Source of the DNA: Liolophura sinensis
Lineage: Eukaryota > Mollusca > Polyplacophora > Chitonida > Chitonidae
NCBI RefSeq assembly: GCF_032854445.1
Contig: NC_088300.1
Location: 12,371,191 to 12,435,190 of the forward strand
Reading direction: 5' to 3'
Length of the DNA stretch: 64,000 nucleotides
Shown here one piece after another: positions 24,854 through 37,138 of the stretch. Positions within the stretch are counted from its first letter, which is position 1. Every line of letters begins with the position of its first letter. Below the pieces are notes generated by a model. That model was given only the letters and a program-made list of their open reading frames with translations. It had not been told where the DNA came from and ran no database searches. A program made the translations under genes and the position numbers.

Positions 24854-27800
24854 GAGTTAGATTGATTGCTGCCATCTTCAGAGTGCTGCCTCACTGAAAT
24901 GGACATACCAACACCATCAGTCCTGACAAGTTGAATTAAGATTCCGTGTTGGCTAGGTCAGTGCCTAGTGTGATCAGCTGCCGAAACGTAACTCCGGTAC
25001 CACTGATAGGCTACCAAACATACTGGCACACGCCACAAGAGTAATGGGAAATGGTTATGGGTCAAATGTACTCACATGGTCTAGCCAAACAGAGCTGTCA
25101 AGCCATTTGTAAAAGACAAATACATAGCTATCAAGATGAAAATGAACTGTCCACAAGGCATCAATATGGTCAAAAGCAATGGAATACAGATGGTATAATG
25201 TCACGATTTAACAGATAGAAAAATGGCACATTTCTTACACTGGCAGCTCACAAAGGCAGTTTCAAAGATGTCTATTGGTACCTCAATCCATCTTCTCACA
25301 GATCACTGTCTTAACTTCAGTAACTCTGGTAAAGGATCTTACTTGTGTCATGCTCATCAGACCCCCAAACCAGTACAGAAATGAAACGTAAAATCTCTCT
25401 ATCGTCCCTGGATATTCAGCAGCAGATCTTAGAACTTATACTTACAAAAGCAACTAAATGATCATTCCAGAAGCATGAACAGAATGGTATGTGTTAGTTG
25501 TGACTTCCTATGGCCACTGAGACAAACTGCCAATTTCTATGGATGTCATATATCACCTAGCTGAATATCCACTGCCTTCAAAATTATTATTCAAACAGAA
25601 CAGAATCTGGCTTCAATAAATTTACATCTCAAAGAAGTTTCCATTGCCACTCGGTGAGTCAAATTCACCTATACATGACCTCACAGTGTGACCTGATTTC
25701 CCAAATTCTACACTAGTTTCTTCTTCTTTTGGGTTATGTTAAAGACTAAATTTCTTTAAATGAAAAGATCTCTAAAATCACTAAACAGACAACTTGAAAC
25801 TATGCATAAATACACTTTCATTTATTTCTTTAGATATTTGTGAAAAGAGTTAAAGGTGCTCAAACATTTGAATTCTAAAGTGGGCTTTATTGACCATACT
25901 ATCAAAGGTTATCAACTCTGATGTCACAGGAAGTTTATCCAGCTCTAATCACGACACTGAATGTTGGAATAACTCTTTTTACCCTTGAATAAAAGACTAC
26001 TAAAATAATGTTCTCAAAAATTCCTTCCTTCTGGTGAACATCAGGAAAAAAGGTGATGTGATGTAAGAGTCCCTAGAGACCGTTGGTATGGCTCATATTC
26101 CCCACCAAAGTATTCAAATATTTGACACTTTCACAAAAAATCTGAAAAAATAAAAATTTTTACATACAGTTTTAAGTTGTGTGTATGATGAAGCTTACTT
26201 TACATTTTAGCTTTCTTTTAATTTCATGAATCGCTTGTAAGAATGTATCTGTTAATTAACCCATCCCATTTCTTTACGCTGAATTTTATCCCATTTGTTG
26301 ATGTAGCATCTTTGGCAGGAAGCAGGATAAAATCCAGCATCAAACTCACTGGAACAGGATTACTTATAACTCCTGCAATTCAGCATGGACATAAGTCACC
26401 AATGCACAGGAAAAACTTTTCCCATTCTGCAAAGAGAAGTGGATCACAGTGTTTTATAGCTATTGAGCTCCAATTAAAGCCAGTATGGTATATTTGGTGG
26501 TATTAATGTCTAGGCAGTCAGGGAAAGATTAACTGTGAAGATCCGTACCCTACAGCGCCTGCAGCGGGCAAAGCTTACTTTGATCACACCGGTGAGGATT
26601 TAAGTCAGCACCTGAGCCAGAAATAGTGATGTATATGTACAGTGTCATTGGCAGCTACCAGACAGCCATAAATCCATCTTCGCAGTAAACAGCCAAACAG
26701 TGCATTGCTCGATGCCAATAAAAATGGTTCACGTTGAACTTTATGTACAATTCACTTTCCGTGTACTGCCTAATGCTTACATAAATACATATACATGTAC
26801 TCAATTCCACTATAAAACGTTTAATGTAAATTACCAAAATGCAGTATTACTTTACTTTAATTTAGGATATTAACCACTCAATGTACCTGAAAGTCAGAGA
26901 AATGAATGTCCAAAGCAAAACCTTAAGGCTTCATCACGAACACGTAGCTGTGAGGCAGCAATTCTTTACACATGGAAATCACAATCTGCATGGAGTTGCA
27001 CCATTACTACGAGTCAAATTACACATTTCATCCTACACACACTCCTACCAACGTGGAGATTTAATCCATCCCGATTTTTTTTTTCATGACCATTTAATAA
27101 TTGATACTCCGCATGATTTTGTGTGCAAGTGACATTACACCGAATATTTTGCATTTTTACGAACAAATCATCAGTCACAAGAATAAGCAAAAAACTTAGA
27201 CATTCATTTTCATGGCAATGTGCTCTTGATTATTCCATCAATGTATTTTTGTTTAAAGAAATCCAGGACCTTAAGTTTCTGCAGAAATTTTAAATAGCCA
27301 TGGTAGTTTTTCAGAGCTTATTAATCAAGTAACTTCAAATGTATAAATAGCATGTACATGTAGTGTTGAATTCAGTTCCTTTCTCCAGGACAACTCTACT
27401 CATAACAAACATAAAATTCAAATAAATTTTTACCAAACTGCACTAACTACATCGATCACATAACTCTATACACATCTTCTCGGAAAAACACCTTTTCATA
27501 CTCTTTCTTACTGGCAAGCTTTCAACAAATTAACACAAGACTAGGGACAATGAATAAAACATTAATATTACATGCCAGCAAAATTTCACTAATGAGCTGA
27601 ATCCAATATTTTCGTACATGTTTATTCCAACATTTGAATTCTAACAAATACTAACAAGACAGATAATGCTTTACAGCCAGCACAGTTCCATTAATTCCTT
27701 CAATTGATGAACATCTTCTCATTAAGGATTATTTTTTAGTCTCCTTCAACTTTTTTTAACACATTACTCAGGATTACCAATTTGTAAGGAAAATGGTAAT

Positions 27801-28507
27801 GCAGAGGACATTGGCCATCACTATAAGATGTGCGCTTAATAATCAGAGACTAATAGGGGGACGGAATAAGCGTGGGATAAAAGAGAGCCAGGACATAGCC
27901 CCAGGAAATCTCTTCAATCCTCTGTGTTTTCCTCACGAGAAAACCGACTTGCAGTTTCTTACCTCCTCTGTAAATTACAGCTTTCGAGCTGGGAATTCGC
28001 CCTCCCTCTTATCTTCTAATAAACAATTAAACATTTCACAAAAAAATAGAAGACCCAGATGAAGAATTGATATTACTGTCTAAGCCCTGTGCCTGTTCTA
28101 CTGGATCAGAGAAAAAGTAATCTGGATGCTCAGGGTTAATGGCAGCTATATTAAATGGCCAACAGAGCCGAGATTTAACTGAAACCAAGGCAGGGTTCTT
28201 CCCGGGATAAAATGATGGATAGGTCCAGGGCCTGTCATCTGAAGCAGTATGAGACGGCTCCCAAAATCCAGTGTCAAAGACTGAATTCTTTCCATGCTTC
28301 ATTTTATCTGATCAGTGTGTGATACACATGTAACTTCACCCACATCTTAAAACAGAACGGTAAGCCAGTAGAATAGCCCAAAAAAAGAAAAAAGTTACTT
28401 TTTTATTTCACTCCTTCCCACCTTTACCACGCATACTATACAATATTATTAGTCTATGCATATATTATTAGTCTATGCAAATTAGATTATGCATATAATC
28501 TGATTTA
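24854..28507. other. Unassigned DNA
   Basis: Mostly AT-rich and featureless. The patch 27790-28300 is GC-richer and carries a plus frame (27793-28062) and a minus frame (28302-28036, with FWEPSHTASDDRPWTYPSF); neither is recognised. It may be a conserved noncoding block or an unknown exon. Confidence 0.45.
28451..28500. promoter_or_regulatory. Short duplication with a POU octamer
   Basis: TATTATTAGTCTATGCA occurs twice in a row. The second copy leads into a perfect octamer ATGCAAAT (28475-28482), then ATTATGCATATAATC. The octamer is a known POU-domain site. In AT-rich DNA this may be chance. Confidence 0.25.
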
Positions 28508-28745
28508 AGGATTTATTCATTTCTTTGATTGCTGTTTAACACTATACTTAAGAATGATTTTCTGATACGCTGATCATCAGTTTAATGGCTGCAAGGAGGA
28601 AACTGGAATGCCAGGTGCAAAGTACGGACGTTTGACAAGTTACTGACAATTAAGCTGTCCCCTGTGTGACACACAGATACTGGTGAAAGACAGGTGCTCT
28701 TCAAGGAAAGTTGGACTGCGCTTCTTGTCACCAAGGCCCCACAAA
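28508..28745 (-). mobile_element. Old, degenerate SINE copy, probably family 1
   Basis: Minus-strand remnants: TTATTCATTTCTTTGATTGC, GTTTAACACTATACTTAAGAA, AATGGCTGCAAGGAGGAAAC, GACAAGTTACTGAC and a head-like TTCTTGTCACCAAGGCCCC. The order of blocks matches the younger copies, but many positions differ, and the left part looks closer to family 1 than to family 2. Likely an ancient insertion. Confidence 0.5.
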
Positions 28746-29234
28746 CAGTGACAGCATCAGAATTTATTAGGTTTAGTTGACATATAATGAAGTTATATAT
28801 AATATTAATGTTCTTGATCGTTCTTAATACACAGCAATTATATGCTCAAAGAAACCCACACCATCATAACAGTACAGCTTTGAGAATTCTCAAATTTGTC
28901 TCTCAAAAGGCTTTAAGATTTACATTTGCCACATATATACAGTTGTAGTAATATATAAACACATATATGATCCACTATTTTTTGAGGGGTTTTTTTTGAG
29001 TACAGATATCAACTAACATGCTATCACGTGATATACTTCAACTTCCCCCTGTGGTCAAAAATGTTTTGAACATTAAGAAGAACATTCTCTTATGTTTCAC
29101 AGAGGCCTACCTATACAATCTGTTTTCTTTCGTTTTTAACTACAGTGCTACCTGCCTACTATTGTTAGGCAGCATTTTTTTAATCCTGTGAGGTGGAGCG
29201 CTAGTGTGAAGCAGGACCTTGAGTCATTTTCATG

Positions 29235-29422
29235 TAGCACAACAGTTACTGTAGCATTCTGCTGTCTTTCATGTGACATCGTAGCGCAACAGTTACTGAA
29301 GCATTCTGCTGTCTTTCATGTGACATCGTAGCGCAACAGTTACTGTAGCATTCTGCTGTCTTTCATGTGACATCGTAGCGCAACAGTTACTGAAGCATTC
29401 TGCTGTCTTTCATGTGACATCG
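29235..29422. repeat. 47-bp tandem repeat, 4 copies
   Basis: Units TAGCGCAACAGTTACTG-(A/T)-AGCATTCTGCTGTC and on to GACATCG start at 29235, 29282, 29329 and 29376. The A/T variant alternates (T, A, T, A), which suggests the present array came from doubling of a two-unit block. Confidence 0.92.
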
Positions 29423-29905
29423 TCATGATGAACCAAAATTATTCGATTCCATGTAGACAGAAACAAAATCTAGCCTAATATATTCATTGTTAATGAACAA
29501 CTGATGGAAGCTTTGTAGCAATAATACAACAGACCATTTGACTTTAAATTCACCAACCATAATTACCTCCTCTCCGCACTGTGTCACATTGAAAGTTCTA
29601 TGAAAAGTTTCACAGAAGTTTCAAAAAATCAATTTCTGAAGGGACAAAATTGGATCAATCAGCTTGAACGTAGAGTTGAGTCCCAGAAAAACAGAAAGCA
29701 CAAATTTGATACAGGTATAATTTTAATTTGACTGCCAAGTTTTACTTTGCTGTGTTAAATCATAACCTTAAACTGACATACAACAATGTAACATTATTCT
29801 GATATTATTAACAACTTTTGTGTAGATAGATGTCAACACAATGACAAAAACCTGACATACATCACGTACATTGAAAAGCCTCAATTCAGCAGTTTCATTA
29901 TAAAG

Positions 29906-29934
29906 TAATTAACCATAATGGCTAATTAACCATA
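29906..29934. promoter_or_regulatory. Paired TAATTAACCATA motifs, possible homeodomain sites
   Basis: The 12-bp word TAATTAACCATA occurs at 29906 and 29923, 17 bp apart. TAATTA is a core site for many homeodomain proteins. The pairing is exact, but binding and target gene are unknown. Confidence 0.35.
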
Positions 29935-30107
29935 GATCCCCTCCGACTCCATTCACATCTCACAGGTCTATTAGACCCCAGAATTGGCTAGGTAACAAAA
30001 TATAATGTCACCTGATATGGTACATTGATTAATTGACAAAGGTGTGATGAAATTTCAGGAGTCTGGTCAAATACAGTAAAACTTTGAATTTTTTGGACAC
30101 CTGGGGC

Positions 30108-30297
30108 CGGTTTTACAAAGCCATTTCTGATTTAAGTCAAACTTTGAAATATAATCTCAAAGCTTGTTTTTTGGTTATATAAAGGTGCCCTAAGACAAAT
30201 GTGTCCAAATTTCAACTTCTAGTACCAAAAACTAAAAGCATCGTACAGTAAATTTTGACTTAAGTTAGAAAGGGCTTTGTGGAATCGGCCTCTGGTA
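30108..30297. mobile_element. MITE with GGCCGGTTTTACAAAG-type terminal inverted repeats
   Basis: Left end GGGGCCGGTTTTACAAAGCC followed by ATTTCTGATTTAAGTCAAA. The right end, read in reverse, is GAGGCCGATTCCACAAAGCC followed by CTTTCTAACTTAAGTCAAA. The inverted repeats are about 40 bp and the element about 190 bp. Such GGGCC-GGTTTCACAAAG palindromic elements are, as I recall, common in marine invertebrate genomes. CTGG on both sides might be a duplication. Confidence 0.7.
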
Positions 30298-31613
30298 TGC
30301 TCTTTTTAGCCAACATACATTTAACTGAAACAGAAACATAAAAACTTCTTTTTTCTCACATGGTTATAGTCCCTTTAATGGACAGCATACATATCTTTCC
30401 CAAAAATGACAGATACCCATAATTGTTTGCTTTCAGCAACATTATTATCTGTTCAAAAAATTAGGAGAATTACAGTACTCCAATCAATGCATCCTGCAAA
30501 TGTTTCCCCTGTCTATGATAAGGAATCCTGAAATTTCAGTATCGGCTATTATTTCGGGAGAAATAAGAAGTGGTTAAAAATAACACAGTCATGTTGATAA
30601 TGAATCCAGATAACATTTTATTTCACTCGATATGACCAAAGCTTAGATTTTCAGCATTTTTTACATGTGCATACACTCAGCAGCATGTTAACTGTACAGC
30701 CTGTGAATCCCAGCATTTATACTGAAGCTGAGACAGCTTCATCACATTACCAAGGGTCAATCTCACACTTATCAGATTATACAATGTACATATGAACAAC
30801 AACATACTTGCCAGCCATCACTTCAGGCAAATTAAATTGTATCACATTTCAAAGGACAACATCCGTTGTGTTGCTCTTGTATGTTACATAGCGTGCTGTA
30901 AAATGGACATATCTTACAGATAAGGTGTACTGTCAGCTACAGTGACAGGATTCCTAAATAAAAAAAATCCTGTGCTGTAACAACTTCATGTAAGGCCAAG
31001 TCAATTCCAGCTTCTGTTTAACACAATTCTTATAACCAAAAACACAAAAACTGCATGAAGTATTTCCCACAAGCTAAACAGCTTCTATTTCTCTTTACTC
31101 GGCCCAGTTCTGCCATTATTTCCTGTGCAAATCAGCAAAAATGCTTTGTCAGACAATTACTAACACTATAACTGAATATCTTCCCACCCTCCATCCCCAC
31201 ACACCATTTTGTGTATGTATGGTCACCTCTCAGTGGATAGCTTGCTGTTTAGCATGTTAAATGTATGTTTTAAATGACCAAAGAGATGGCAGCATTTCAT
31301 TTTCTAGTAAAATACAACACATACTATTTCTTCCAATTTCCATAATCACACTCAATATATATGACTACATATTTATTCTGTCTGAAAACTTTGATGAGCA
31401 TCTTGTTGTAAAACACAAGCCAAAATTGATACAGCCGTACAAAATATATACTATATGTATATACCATCCTGTACATAGGTACAGGTTATACCATTTTAAC
31501 ACTTGCCATTTGCCTTCTTTACCTACTGGTTAGAAGTAAATGCCTTAATCCTTAGGTGTATACAGAAGTATCCATATTTATTGGTTAACAAGTGATCAGC
31601 TACACAACTGTGC

Positions 31614-31642
31614 ACCCCCCCCCCCCCCACCTCTCCCCCCCA
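31614..31642. repeat. Poly-C tract
   Basis: A run of about 15 C, then ACCTCTCCCCCC. Strong strand asymmetry in an AT-rich setting. Confidence 0.85.
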
Positions 31643-32314
31643 TACACCTCACCCTCCAACAAAACAAAAAACAACAATTTCAGGAAACTCAATAATACTG
31701 GATCACAAACTGATGGCATTTTACCAACATTTTCATAACAATACATAATTCTATTTGTGACATTTATGTACAAGCACATATTTATTCATACCTTTGAAGA
31801 AGAGCTGATAAAAAAGACAATAACCACTTGAAAGCTCATGTACACACACAGATATATTTATAATAACGAATTCTCAATACAGGATAATTAAACTCGTACA
31901 AGAGTTCATGATAACATACCTGTTTGCACGTTTAAAACATAAAATTTGATTGTTGTAAAACCAAGATCAAAATTGTCCCAGTTTAATATGCAGTAATGAT
32001 TCAATTAATTCTCATCAGACACAATTAATCTGTATTGTCACTTTCCCCCTGGCTACAAGCAAAGAATCTGGTAGCCAGAAGTGAATACTTGATCCTGCTC
32101 TAACAATTTTGAGACTAACCTGAAGTCACATGACTATGATTCAATTGGTATGATATGATATGTATGACAAAACTTCAGTTGGTGAAAAAAAATGTAAATT
32201 TCATTCTAGTGCAATGTACACGTCAGTGTTCAAAACTATCACTTGTATTATACATTAAGGTTAACAGTTCATGTACCATTATTCCTCAACCTTTTCTCAT
32301 GTGAAAGATTAACA

Positions 32315-32366
32315 GTGCAATTTTAGTGCAATTTCAGTGCAATTTTAGTGCAATTTATGTGCATTT
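32315..32366. repeat. 11-bp tandem repeat, about 4.5 copies
   Basis: GTGCAATTTTA and GTGCAATTTCA units in a row, ending in GTGCATTTTT. Confidence 0.8.
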
Positions 32367-33416
32367 TTAATCCAGCACTAGTTGGGTTGACCGATTTCAG
32401 GGTTTCACAAAAAATATAATTTCATCAGTCAACACAGAAAAATACCTTCAGAATATGCCTTAATAAACAACTTGCAAACATGAGAAAAGATTGAAGAATT
32501 ACATTAGTAACATGAGTGGCATATTTGTCAAACCTATAGCATCTTAAATTACATATATGGTAAATTCCCACTGAATACGTCCTGGAAATTTTCACTAAAG
32601 ATTGAATTTTAAGTTGGTAAATGACAACTGTAAATCACATATTTTTTTAATGACTATTCATTTTTCCTATTTCAGCGAGTTCTGTTGATCACAAAGGTTT
32701 GTTTGGAAGGTTGGATATCCTACTGAAAAAAAAATAAGTTTCAGCACTAAAAATTAGAATTTTATGATCTTTATTGGTTTCCAAAAATGCACTACTGAGG
32801 TGGGTGAGTGGGGCTCCACCACAGTAATCACCTTTATCTACAACTGTGGGTGATTGATTCGTGGAAAATTCTATGAACTTATAGATGAGAGCAATTATTT
32901 ACCCCTTACAAGGGGTGACATTATTCAATTTCTAACTTTTTTTTATTCAGGCAGCTTTTTGTACTATCCAGTATGTCAGAAATTTAGAAAGTTCATAGTC
33001 AATATAAAACTGGAGGACATGTTAAATGATATGACAGGCGCTTCACTAAGCTAAGAAGAAAATGTCAAAATGTTATGTACATGTCCAGCAGGCAGCTGTA
33101 TGACATATTCTGCAATGAAATATAAGGCAACCGAAAATGCCACCTTAGTAACATCTCACCCTGGATGTCCAGATCATACACAAGATGAGTATACCATAAA
33201 TGTAAAAATAGACATGAAGTCTGTTGACCAAAAAGGAGAGCAGACATGTAGACAATTGCATCAGGAAGTCAAGTATGTTCATGGTGCCTTTAAATCACAA
33301 GCCTAGAACTGAATAAATGTTTATAATATAAGTAACATCAAAGCACATCCATGAATATGAATGTATTTTTTACCATTAATTGTGTTTAATATTTTCTTTT
33401 TTTCACTAGTGTTTAT

Positions 33417-33491
33417 CCTCCCACCATGATGCTGGCCGCCGACATTTATGTGAAATATTCTTATGGCATAAAACACCAATGAAATAAATTT
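33417..33491 (+). mobile_element. SINE family 1, 3' half only
   Basis: Plus-strand 3' half of the SINE: CCACCATGATGCTGGCCGCC, GTGAAATATTCTTATGGC, AAAACACCAATGAAATAAAT. It is joined tail to tail with a minus-strand fragment that starts at 33491, giving a local palindrome (AACACCAATgaaataaatttATTGGTGTT). Confidence 0.8.
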
Positions 33492-33518
33492 ATTGGTGTT
33501 TAAGGCCATACACAAGAA
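33491..33518 (-). mobile_element. SINE family 1, short tail-end fragment
   Basis: Minus-strand fragment TATTGGTGTTTAAGGCC plus ATACACAAGAAT, the start of the reversed SINE tail. It stops where a complete SINE was inserted (33531-33791). It may be the remnant of a copy whose remainder was lost. Confidence 0.65.
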
Positions 33519-33530
33519 TTATGTGTTATA

Positions 33531-33791
33531 TTTATTTATTTGATTGGTGTTTTACACCGTACTCAAGAATATTTCACTTATATGACAGCAGTCAGCATTA
33601 TGGTGGAAGGACACCGGGCGAGCCCGGTAGAAAGCCACGACCATCCGCAGGATGCTGACAGACCTTCCCACATACAGCCGGAGAGAAAGCCAGCATGAGC
33701 TGAACTTGAACTCACAGCGACCGCATTGGTGATAGACTCCTGGGTCATTACGCTGCGCTAGTGCGCTAACCAACTGAACCACAGAGGCTCG
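33531..33791 (-). mobile_element. tRNA-derived SINE, family 1, full length, with TSD
   Basis: A complete minus-strand copy: TTTATTTATTTGATTGGTG tail, ACACCGTACTCAAG, GCATTATGGTGGAAGG, CCTTCCCACATACAGCC, AACTTGAACTCACAGCG (reverse of the B box), and AACCAACTGAACCACAG (reverse of the A box). Flanks TTATGTGTTATA (33519-33530) and TTATGTGTGATA (33792-33803) are an almost perfect 12-bp duplication. This copy landed inside or beside two older SINE fragments. Confidence 0.9.
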
Positions 33792-33803
33792 TTATGTGTG
33801 ATA

Positions 33804-36800
33804 GAATATACTTATAATGTTATCCATTGAAGTAAACTGAACTATTATTAAAGGAGTTCAGGCATCTAATTTAATTGATATCGCTTCCATATCTGTCAAA
33901 TCATTAAAGAATCCACAAACAGCTAGCCATAAAGTGTCATTTCTTTGAATTCCAAACTGACCATTCAGTTTCTGACAAGTACCAGATTACTGATTTAACT
34001 TTACTTAACAGTGAAATAGTGATTGTTCTTTCCAAAAATTCTGAATTGAAAAAATCTTAATAATTACAGTACTTTTAAAAAGCCTTTCTACTTTCAGTAA
34101 AATTAAGAATTCCTGAAAAAATCAGCATACCTACAGTCAAAAGTTACCATTACATTTGCAATGCTTTAACATTTTCTTTTTAAGTCAAACATTACCTACA
34201 CGTTTTTAATTTAACACAAAATGACATCACTACCATAATCTGTGGCTAGTCAATTAACCAAAAGTGTGCAATGTTTGCCATGTCCACAGATGTATGCCTT
34301 TTTTCAACAGTTTTTACAAGAGTTTTCAGTGAAATCTGGTGGTAAAACTAAATGCCATGGACAGGACTAGCATAGAGTGGATCTACAGGTGAAGAATCAA
34401 AGTGCACATTGTCATGTATACACGTAATCAAAGACCACAGGCCAAAGCCAAAAGTGAAAAAGCCAAAAGTGAAAAAGCCATCATGTGAAAAAGCCAGTTA
34501 GGAAGCAGACTGATGTACAGCATGACACCAACTCATCAGTCTCATTACACAGTACAAATATACTCTAAACGACCTAAAATTTTGGCCATAAAAGTGCATT
34601 TTCAGAGGAAAATAAATGTCACAAAAATCATTTTTGGTGCTGAAACTTACAATTTTCCAGTAGAATATCATCCCATCTTTCAAGCAAAGCTCAAAACAAC
34701 TTTCTAAAATCAACAAAATTATGAGAATCAAGAAAAATGGGCAAGTTAGACATGCACGAAATTTATGGTCATTTAGGGTAATCTCAGAACAGGCTATAGT
34801 CACGCACTGTGGATATGGCCTACTGCACTTTCATACAATAAACATGTAATACTGAGCTTATTTTATTGGTTATTTTACGGATACCTGCACGTCAACTGGG
34901 ATCCAAGCAATGGACACTCCCAGACACAGTCAGTAAAGCATGGTTTTCAGTTCCAAACCAATCATAAGGTTAAAAGCATAAATCTTACTGCCATCATATA
35001 GGATAAAACTCTTGAGCGCATGTCATTAAACACCAGTACATAAATCAAAGCAACAGATCCTAGCGTCAAATTATTAATTTCAAAATTTAGCTATGGCAGA
35101 TGTTATCAGGTAAGTAATGTAGAGAAAAGTGTTGGATAGAGTTTCAGAGAATGAATGTACTGTTTTATCTGGTCACAAGTCTAATATGAAGTCTATAAAG
35201 TCAAGGACACTTTCAAATCTGACCTCTGATAAAGTACAGGTTCCCTTGAAACTAAACTATGTTCGGTGTCAATCACAGGTATGTGAAAAAAAAAGATGGA
35301 GCAACTGAAATGATGCAGACTAGAATGTTCGTGTTCCTGACCCTCATTTTTGTGGCCAATAATTAAGCATGTGTCAACTATGAACCATTTTAGAAACAAA
35401 CATGCAAATAAAATGTTTTTTTTTTATCTTGGTTACAATCACCAACTGTTAATCTCTAGGAAAAAAATAAAACCCCAGATATATAGTATTTTAATTCTTG
35501 TATGATTAATCTAGATGTGTTCCAGCTGAAATATGAAAAAAAAATACTCTGAAAAAAGTAACTGAAAATTAATATTAATGTATGTAATATGTGTGTTGAG
35601 GAGAAAGTCAATCACTTAATATACTTGGCCAACTACAGAGTGGATTATATTCCTGACCCATCCTGAAACAAGAATTGTCCCTCCCAACTCTCCCCTTTAA
35701 TCAGTATTTTAAGCATGTTCTTAAAATTAACTTACATATTAATTAACTATATTAACTTTGACTAATAATGACTGATAATGTGGTCACTCTTGGCATTTAC
35801 TACACTGGAACACTGGTACATGTCCCAAATATCAGAAGATGTTTGTATATAGTCTACATGTAGGCTAAAAGATATGGGATTAAATTCATCCATGTTTGCT
35901 GGTCAACGCATACATTTTTGTTCATATGTCAATCTGAGACAAATTTAATTAGCAAGTGTATTAAGTCATAATTATTCTCACAATAATATCAAATTGGTAT
36001 TAGCATTCAAGTTCTTATGTGGTTACAGAGCTATGATCCATACTTATAAACTTACTTGCTGGCAGACAAAATTAGCGTATGATGACCATCTCCTTGACAG
36101 CCTAAACCACATTAGGAAACAACAGAACCTTGATGATCCAACAAATGTCTCTTTATATTCAGTTACTGTGGCATGAGCATGGCAATGAACGATTGTCAAT
36201 CTTAGGAGAAGAACTGCTTAGTTGATAATAATAATAAAGCTGTGTGGCACAAAACAAAAGTCAGACTGTACACATACCCGTATATGAACAAGTTTGGGTC
36301 CGCACATTATCCAATCACCAATGAACACAAGAATGATTGACATGGATAGGCAATGGGTCATTGTCAGTACCATATTTGGTCACTAGATTACCACAGTCAC
36401 ACAACAGGTAAGCATAAACCACAGTCACCAGCCAACAGGAAATGGTATAAGGAACACTTTTATAGCGTAAAAGCACCCACTGGTCGGTCAATATAGAGCT
36501 TTCCTTTTGCACAAAATAGAGGAAATCAGGTTCTTCACAACATGTCTTGGTCACCACAAAGCAAGTTATAACTTGAAAAACAAAATTTCTTGCATTTCCC
36601 ACAATTTCAGACGAAAATCTCAATTAAATTTTAAAGCATACATTAATATTAACAGGAGTAACATAGTTTATATACCCTTGAATAATTGACTCCATTTAGG
36701 AAAAGGTTGAACCTTCACAGGATTCCGACAATTTTCAAGTACTGACTTTTTTTTGTTTTTAAATCAGCATTTTTTTCATGTGTCAATTTCCTAAAATTAT

Positions 36801-37138
36801 ACTCCTAGCCTGTCAGACAGTTGATTCCGTCACAGAAAAGTCGTGGATTAATTTGAAATACATTCCATGTATTCTCAGCATATCAGTTAGCTCCTGGAAT
36901 AAGAACTCCAATGTTGAGGACAAAACAGGACTACATGTACACATGTATGTCAGAGAAAGCAGTAGCTTCACAAGTCTAATCAAAATTTTTAATTGCCACT
37001 TGGGCAGAGGAATTTCAGGTAAGCATTTGGAAATGCTAAAAAATCTGTTCTCCGTCTAAATCAACCATGAGACATGTACACACGGTTCGTCCTCCTACGA
37101 AATTGCAATTCTGGTGGATGTACAAGATTTTTGGTAGG
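33804..37138. other. Unassigned AT-rich DNA downstream of the receptor
   Basis: Holds the short repeat at 34442. No exon, transposon end or RNA gene is recognised. It would include any 3' UTR of the minus-strand receptor, whose polyadenylation site cannot be placed. Confidence 0.5.
34442..34497. repeat. Short tandem repeat of GCCAAAAGTGAAAAA type
   Basis: Three to four related units of about 15 bp; the last carries an insertion (GCCATCATGTGAAAAA). Confidence 0.8.

Larger units (their letters stand above)
30298..33416. other. Unassigned AT-rich DNA
   Basis: Contains the poly-C tract and the 11-bp repeat. A plus-strand frame at 33070-33306 has several Cys (MLCTCPAGSC) but no recognised domain. 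Nothing else is supported. Confidence 0.5.
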
